DNA of 64,000 nucleotides from JABDQW01 sp942492025 (lineage in GTDB: Bacteria; Pseudomonadota; Gammaproteobacteria; SZUA-229), in contig CALODJ010000010.1 in the NCBI GenBank assembly GCA_942492025.1, forward strand, positions 248,001 to 312,000, read 5' to 3'. The translations under genes and the position numbers were made by a program. Positions 60,122 to 64,000 of this stretch are shown here, in pieces. The notes beneath the pieces are model-generated. The model made no database searches. It was not told the origin of the DNA and saw nothing but the letters and a program-made list of their open reading frames with translations. Within the stretch, counting starts at the first letter, position 1; each line of letters starts with the position of its first letter.

Positions 60122-60472
60122 ATGCCTACAATTAATTTTTCTAATCCGGACTACAAAGACAAGACAGTATACGCGGTCGCTGGTAGTCATACAGAAACTG
60201 TTTTAAAGATCGCGAAGGAAAACAAGATTCCTATTCAGTTTGACTGTCAAGATGGTGAGTGTGGTAGTTGTGCCGTTCGTGTGGTTAATGTCGATCAGAA
60301 CAAGTCACCGATGGGGTATCATCTGACCGAAAAGGAAAAAGTCGTATTACGTGAAATCGGTAAACTAAGCAAGGAAGATCTGGAAAATCTGATCGTTAAT
60401 GACCTTCCGAGCGAGTGGCGCCTGGCTTGCCAGTTCATTCCCCGCGACGAGGACATTCTTGTCGAGTATTGA
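60122..60472 (+). CDS. Shethna protein II (FeSII)-like ferredoxin
   Basis: A 116-residue [2Fe-2S] protein. FDCQDGECGSC and the last Cys in LACQFIPRDEDILVEY match A. vinelandii FeSII along the whole chain, including the insertion with MGYHLTEKEKVVLREIGKLS. When oxidised, FeSII locks NifH and NifDK in a ternary complex that resists O2. GGAG lies before the ATG. It is 26 bp after the previous ferredoxin. Confidence 0.92.
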   Translation: MPTINFSNPDYKDKTVYAVAGSHTETVLKIAKENKIPIQFDCQDGECGSCAVRVVNVDQNKSPMGYHLTEKEKVVLREIGKLSKEDLENLIVNDLPSEWRLACQFIPRDEDILVEY

Positions 60473-60479
60473 ACGAAAT

Positions 60480-61052
60480 ATGCTCGACATGGTACACAGG
60501 GATGCAGCTTTACTGGAATATCAAAGGATCGTAAGTTACGCATCAGGCGGGAGTAACGATGAGACTCTCGCCTGTATGCTGGCGAATTGGCAGGAGGGTG
60601 GCGGTACGCTGCCAGATTACTTCGGGCTAACACCTCAAACATTCAAGGCCATCCTTGACGGGAATTTCCCCGGGCTCGATATAGACAGCTTGCGCCAACC
60701 CGGACGAACGGTTGATGGAATGCGTACGGATGAATATGAAGAGGTGTGTACGTTACTTTTGACAAACCGGGCCGATTTATGTGAATCAGAAACCTGGATG
60801 GCTCAAATCGTTGCTCGTTCCTGTCAGGGCCAGGATCATCTTTGGCAGGACATGGGGCTGTGGTCACGTAACCAGTTGAGCGCTTTGATGCTACGCAATT
60901 TTCCTGATCTGGCTGCACGTAATGTAAACAACATGAAGTGGAAAAAATTTATCTACAAACAACTGTGTGTTGCGGAAGGTATCTACACCTGTCGTGCACC
61001 TTCATGTGAAATCTGCGTAGACTATGATCATTGCTTCGGTCCGGAGGAATAA
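60480..61052 (+). CDS. nifQ: Molybdenum-handling protein NifQ
   Basis: 190 residues from ATG 60480; the open frame reaches back into FeSII but NifQ begins here. The C-terminal motif C-x4-C-x2-C-x5-C is complete in CRAPSCEICVDYDHC. It carries a [Mo-3Fe-4S] cluster and gives Mo to NifEN/NifH. It ends the nifB operon and starts 7 bp after FeSII. Confidence 0.95.
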   Translation: MLDMVHRDAALLEYQRIVSYASGGSNDETLACMLANWQEGGGTLPDYFGLTPQTFKAILDGNFPGLDIDSLRQPGRTVDGMRTDEYEEVCTLLLTNRADLCESETWMAQIVARSCQGQDHLWQDMGLWSRNQLSALMLRNFPDLAARNVNNMKWKKFIYKQLCVAEGIYTCRAPSCEICVDYDHCFGPEE

Positions 61053-61053
61053 C

Positions 61054-61140
61054 ATGGCTATCGGCATCTTCAAGAACACCGGAACCGCCGCGAATCAACC
61101 AAATCGCGTAATTTCCTGCAACGCGGTCACATTGCACTGA
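61054..61140 (+). CDS. 28-codon frame after nifQ with strong ribosome-binding site
   Basis: GGAGGA lies 7 nt before ATG 61054, overlapping the end of nifQ. The 28 residues start MAIGIFKNTGTAANQPNRVI. It overlaps the convergent Crp/Fnr gene by 46 bp. It is perhaps the remaining start of a lost downstream nif gene, or a short peptide. No family is recognised. Confidence 0.3.
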   Translation: MAIGIFKNTGTAANQPNRVISCNAVTLH

Positions 61141-61841
61141 TATCGATTATCTTTGTATCTTTTGAGAATTTTCTGGCGCTTGAATGCTGCAATCATGCGG
61201 CTGACCGTTTCGACCGATATACTGATCATCGCGGCCATATCTTCACGGTTAAGCAATATGAAAGAATCGTTTTCATCTGCGAAGAATTCGTCCATGATCA
61301 GCAGCAACTGCGCGACACGCTGTTTTGCAGTGCCTGTACTCAGAGCGACGATCCATTGATCTGCGAGATCAAGCTGCTCCTGCAGCTGCTCGCCGACATG
61401 TTTGCACAAGGCGGGGTAGTGGCTTTGAAGTTGCCTGGTCGTTTCCACAGGGATTTTGCACAGATCGACTTGATCAACGGCGATGGCCGTATGGTGGTAA
61501 CCAGCGTTGCCATCCAGCAGTTCGAGGCCTATGGCAGCGCCTGGGCCGAGCAGACGCACGATTCTGCGAGTCCCATCTTGAGCCTCGTGTACGAGCTTGA
61601 CCATACCGCGCCTGATTGAATAGAGGAATTTTTTCTGCGATTTCGCCTCGTAGAGCACTGTTCCAGGAGGGTAGATATAATGATCTATGGGTTTCAACAA
61701 GTTACCGAAGGCTGAGTCCGGCAGCTCAGAAAAAAACATCAATTGGCGAATATGGCATTTATCGCAATGTGATCGCCCCAGCCATTCTGCATTGGTACAA
61801 AGTGTCTTGTCTAACGGTTTTCCCATAAGACTATTTTCCAT
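61095..61841 (-). CDS. Crp/Fnr-family transcription regulator
   Basis: A 248-residue protein (ATG 61841 or 61826). A cyclic-nucleotide-type sensor domain (~35-150: IRRGMVKLVHEAQDGTRRIV) is followed by a helix-turn-helix with NREDMAAMISISVETVSRMI, whose ETVSR matches Fnr-type recognition. Three cysteines lie in CTNAEWLGRSHCDKC at the N-terminus and another in DLCKIP. They could hold an O2-sensitive cluster, but the spacing differs from E. coli Fnr. It converges on nifQ. Confidence 0.88.
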   Translation of the reverse strand: MENSLMGKPLDKTLCTNAEWLGRSHCDKCHIRQLMFFSELPDSAFGNLLKPIDHYIYPPGTVLYEAKSQKKFLYSIRRGMVKLVHEAQDGTRRIVRLLGPGAAIGLELLDGNAGYHHTAIAVDQVDLCKIPVETTRQLQSHYPALCKHVGEQLQEQLDLADQWIVALSTGTAKQRVAQLLLIMDEFFADENDSFILLNREDMAAMISISVETVSRMIAAFKRQKILKRYKDNRYQCNVTALQEITRFG

Positions 61842-62111
61842 ATATGAGAATGATTATTACTTTACCTGATTTTTTTCATAATAATCTATATAATCTATAC
61901 TAATTTATATGTTGTTTGCCGATTTAATTCTGCAAAAATCTCAAGTTAATCGTATTCTGTCAGTCTGTTGAAAAAAGCTCAATGGCTAATCTGTCTATAC
62001 CTGGTAGACAGTGATTTAAATGTAACAAATTCATTAAGTAATAATATTACTCATTAATCAATCAGTGCCACGAGCGCTGTGCTCGCGTGATGGCATTGAA
62101 GGAACGGTTTT
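61842..62111. other. AT-rich divergent promoter region
   Basis: 270 bp between the Crp/Fnr gene and the cytochrome gene, which diverge. It is strongly AT-rich around 61850-61980. No TTGAT-N4-ATCAA Fnr-type site was found by eye. AAGGAAC lies 7 nt before the cytochrome ATG. Confidence 0.4.
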
Positions 62112-64000
62112 ATGCTTTTTTTATCCAGATGGGTGCTGAGAGGTGAAATCTTCTCAGGCGTGTTGTTATTCAGTTTGATCTTAACTGCTTGTACTGGTTC
62201 TGAAGACCCTGCACCATTGGCAACGTCGGGAAGCGAATTACCCGTAGCCGTGGATGATGCATTTACTGTCGTTAAAGGCAGTACAACGATATTAGATCTT
62301 GCCGCCAACGATATGGATGCTGATGATGGACTGGACCTCGCATCGATTGCCATCGTTAGCGCTGCCAACGGTAGCGTCGTCATCCATACCGATGGGACTG
62401 TGGGATATACTCATGATGGCAGCGATGCGGTATCTGATTCGTTTACATACACAATCCTGGATAACAGTGCGGCTGTATCCAACGCTGCCACCGTTATGAT
62501 TTCAGTGCTACCTTCATCACCACCCGCTGTACAGGCCGGGATTTATAGTGCAACCGTTGTGGAAGACGCCGATGACCTCGAATTCGTCATCAGTCTTGCG
62601 ACAGCGAGCACAGTGACTGTGAACATCGATTATGCAACTGCAGATGGCACTGCCATCGCCGGCACCGACTATTCAGCGACCAGCGGCATTGTGCAATTTG
62701 CACCCGGCGAAGTACGCAAGTTTGTCGGTGTTCCTGTCTTGAATAATCCGGCAGCTTCAACGGCTACCAGCAAGAACATGCAGCTCGTGCTGAGTAACCC
62801 GCAGTATGCTGTGTTGAATGCAAATGCGAGTACAGGAACAGGTACGATTATCGATAGCCATAAAATGGCGACAGATACTGCATTCAATCAAAACTGGGGC
62901 ACTGCAGGCGTGTTTACCGAGGCTGTTGAATGTGCAGACTGTCATCTATCCAACGGATCAATCATGCAATACGCTAATCCAGAGGTCGCTTTGAGCACCA
63001 ATGATATTAGTGCAAGCGCGCAGTGGAAACACACTGTAATGGCAAACTCCTTCAATGATCCATACTGGCAGGCTGCTGTGCAGGATGAATCGCACACGTT
63101 TCCTGCATTGTCAGGCTTTATAGAAGACACATGCACGACCTGTCATGCACCCATGGGACGCACCCATGCACACCATCAGGACCCGGGTGTGGAATATGAC
63201 TTCGATACCGCTAAAACGGAAGACCATGCGCGTGAAGGCGTGAGCTGTACAGCATGTCATTTGATGCAGGAAAATGGCACCTTCTCGGGCGGCTATGTGA
63301 TATCCAATACAGATACGACCATTTACGGGCCTTATGCCAGTCCGCGCACGGGACCGATGAACAATATGACTCAGCTGGGCTATACACCGGTCTACAGTGA
63401 CTATGTACAATCTTCAGCATTCTGTGCCACGTGTCATACTTTGTATACGCCAGCGCTTGATCCCGATACCGGCTTGCAGTCGGGTCCAAACACCGGATTA
63501 CCATCGGCGGAGAACGGTTTCCTCGAACAGGGGCCGTACCTGGAGTGGCAGAATAGTGTTTACTCGTTACCCGGTGGGGCTCAGGAAGCGCAATGCCAGG
63601 ATTGTCATATGCCGGTTCCATCTGATACATATCAAACACCGATTTCGTCAAGACCGCCAAATGCACAGGACCGTTCACCCTATGGTCAGCATACTCTCGT
63701 CGGCGGTAACGCGCACTTGTTGACAATACTGCGCGACTACCGTACTGAGCTGGGTATTGATGGTTCGACCTCGACGGATGGTTTTAATGACCAGATTGCA
63801 TTGACACGCAACTTTCTCGGTAGCGCCGCCACGGTCGCGCTTTCGGAGCCTCAAATCGTCGGCAATCGCCTGGACTTTAGCGTAGAAGTGACGAACCATG
63901 CAGGCCACAAAGTGCCGTCGGCCTATCCGAGTCGACGCACCTGGCTGCATGTGACAGTGAAAGATGTCGGTGGCAATGTGGTCTTTGAGTCAGGCAAACC
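62112..64000 (+). CDS. Lipoprotein multihaem c-type cytochrome with cadherin-like and Calx-beta domains (3' end outside window)
   Basis: The frame runs from ATG 62112 to the window end, at least 629 residues without a stop. A lipobox (LILTAC) ends a 27-residue signal. A cadherin/VCBS-like domain (VDDAFTVVKGSTTILDLAAN, ~45-130) is followed by a Calx-beta domain (~145-250, TADGTAIAGTDYSATSGIVQ). Five CxxCH haem sites come next at residues 274 (CADCH), 341 (CTTCH), 379 (CTACH), 438 (CATCH) and 495 (CQDCH). A beta-rich part with HAGHKVPSAYPSRRTW follows. It is probably an outer-surface electron-transfer protein. It has no sigma-54 signal and lies outside the nif operons. Confidence 0.88.
   Translation, partial: MLFLSRWVLRGEIFSGVLLFSLILTACTGSEDPAPLATSGSELPVAVDDAFTVVKGSTTILDLAANDMDADDGLDLASIAIVSAANGSVVIHTDGTVGYTHDGSDAVSDSFTYTILDNSAAVSNAATVMISVLPSSPPAVQAGIYSATVVEDADDLEFVISLATASTVTVNIDYATADGTAIAGTDYSATSGIVQFAPGEVRKFVGVPVLNNPAASTATSKNMQLVLSNPQYAVLNANASTGTGTIIDSHKMATDTAFNQNWGTAGVFTEAVECADCHLSNGSIMQYANPEVALSTNDISASAQWKHTVMANSFNDPYWQAAVQDESHTFPALSGFIEDTCTTCHAPMGRTHAHHQDPGVEYDFDTAKTEDHAREGVSCTACHLMQENGTFSGGYVISNTDTTIYGPYASPRTGPMNNMTQLGYTPVYSDYVQSSAFCATCHTLYTPALDPDTGLQSGPNTGLPSAENGFLEQGPYLEWQNSVYSLPGGAQEAQCQDCHMPVPSDTYQTPISSRPPNAQDRSPYGQHTLVGGNAHLLTILRDYRTELGIDGSTSTDGFNDQIALTRNFLGSAATVALSEPQIVGNRLDFSVEVTNHAGHKVPSAYPSRRTWLHVTVKDVGGNVVFESGK

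Overview
The window is a 64 kb piece of a gammaproteobacterial chromosome holding a nearly complete molybdenum-nitrogenase (nif) island. Gene content and order resemble the Azotobacter-type arrangement: nifHDKT-ferredoxin-nafY-LRV, nifENX, nifUS, nifV-cysE-nifWZM-clpX, rnf1, nifLA, nifB-fdx-nifO-nifQ. The nifLA pair, a Shethna protein II homologue, draT next to nifH, a flavocytochrome-c-like flavoprotein and a multihaem cytochrome suggest a free-living or facultatively aerobic gammaproteobacterium, perhaps a sulfur oxidiser. The species cannot be named from the sequence alone.

Layout. 1-2.5 kb: the 3' end of a PqaA-like gene with an Asp/His-rich repeat, an HNH-like fragment and a bacteriohemerythrin. 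2.5-6.2 kb (minus strand): draT, a SIR2-like gene, a small CxxC protein, a hemerythrin, bfd, bfr and a Rieske ferredoxin. 6.2-14.5 kb: nifHDKT, ferredoxin, nafY, DUF6129, LRV, an unknown gene, Grx5-type glutaredoxin and bolA. 14.5-25 kb is a non-nif interruption with GTP-type pckG, broken IS91 and IS481 remnants, two secreted proteins, a MITE-like element, an intact group II intron and a truncated second one. 24.8-28.5 kb (minus): a TrmO-like gene, a rhodanese and modABC. 28.6-34.7 kb: nifENX, an RseC-like gene, NifX-associated gene, DUF683, fdxB, FeSI-type ferredoxin and two small unknowns. 34.7-36.6 kb (minus): a two-domain SagB-type nitroreductase and a NifZ-like protein. 36.7-39.5 kb: iscA-nifU-nifS. 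39.5-46.3 kb: nifV-cysE-TPR-nifW-nifZ-nifM-clpX and a FccB-like flavoprotein. 46.4-52.1 kb (minus): rnfABCDGEH. 52.4-55.7 kb: nifLA. 55.7-61.1 kb: nifB, ferredoxin, a small unknown, nifO, flavodiiron protein, 2Fe-2S ferredoxin, FeSII and nifQ. 61-64 kb: a Crp/Fnr regulator (minus) and a lipoprotein multihaem cytochrome that runs off the window.

How it works together. Five operons (nifH, nifE, iscA-nifUS, nifV and nifB) and the divergent rnf operon each carry a -24/-12 sigma-54 promoter with GG-N10-GC spacing and one or two TGT-N10-ACA NifA sites 50-120 bp upstream. nifLA has a sigma-54-like element but no NifA site, as expected if another activator turns it on. ModABC supplies molybdate. NifQ, NifB, NifEN, NifX, NafY and NifV build FeMo-co, and NifUS with IscA and Grx/BolA supply Fe-S clusters. 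Rnf and several ferredoxins deliver electrons. Flavodiiron protein, FeSII, hemerythrins, bacterioferritin and rubredoxin-like chemistry would guard against oxygen and free iron, and DraT would switch NifH off. No draG, nifF, nifJ or alternative nitrogenase lies in the window.

Points most worth checking are the SIR2-like gene beside draT, the FccB-like protein that lacks all three catalytic or FAD-linking cysteines, the two-domain SagB-like enzyme inside the nif island, the nested group II introns, the Asp-rich insertion in FdxB, the bacterioferritin with a substituted ferroxidase ligand, and the cadherin/Calx-beta/multihaem cytochrome lipoprotein.
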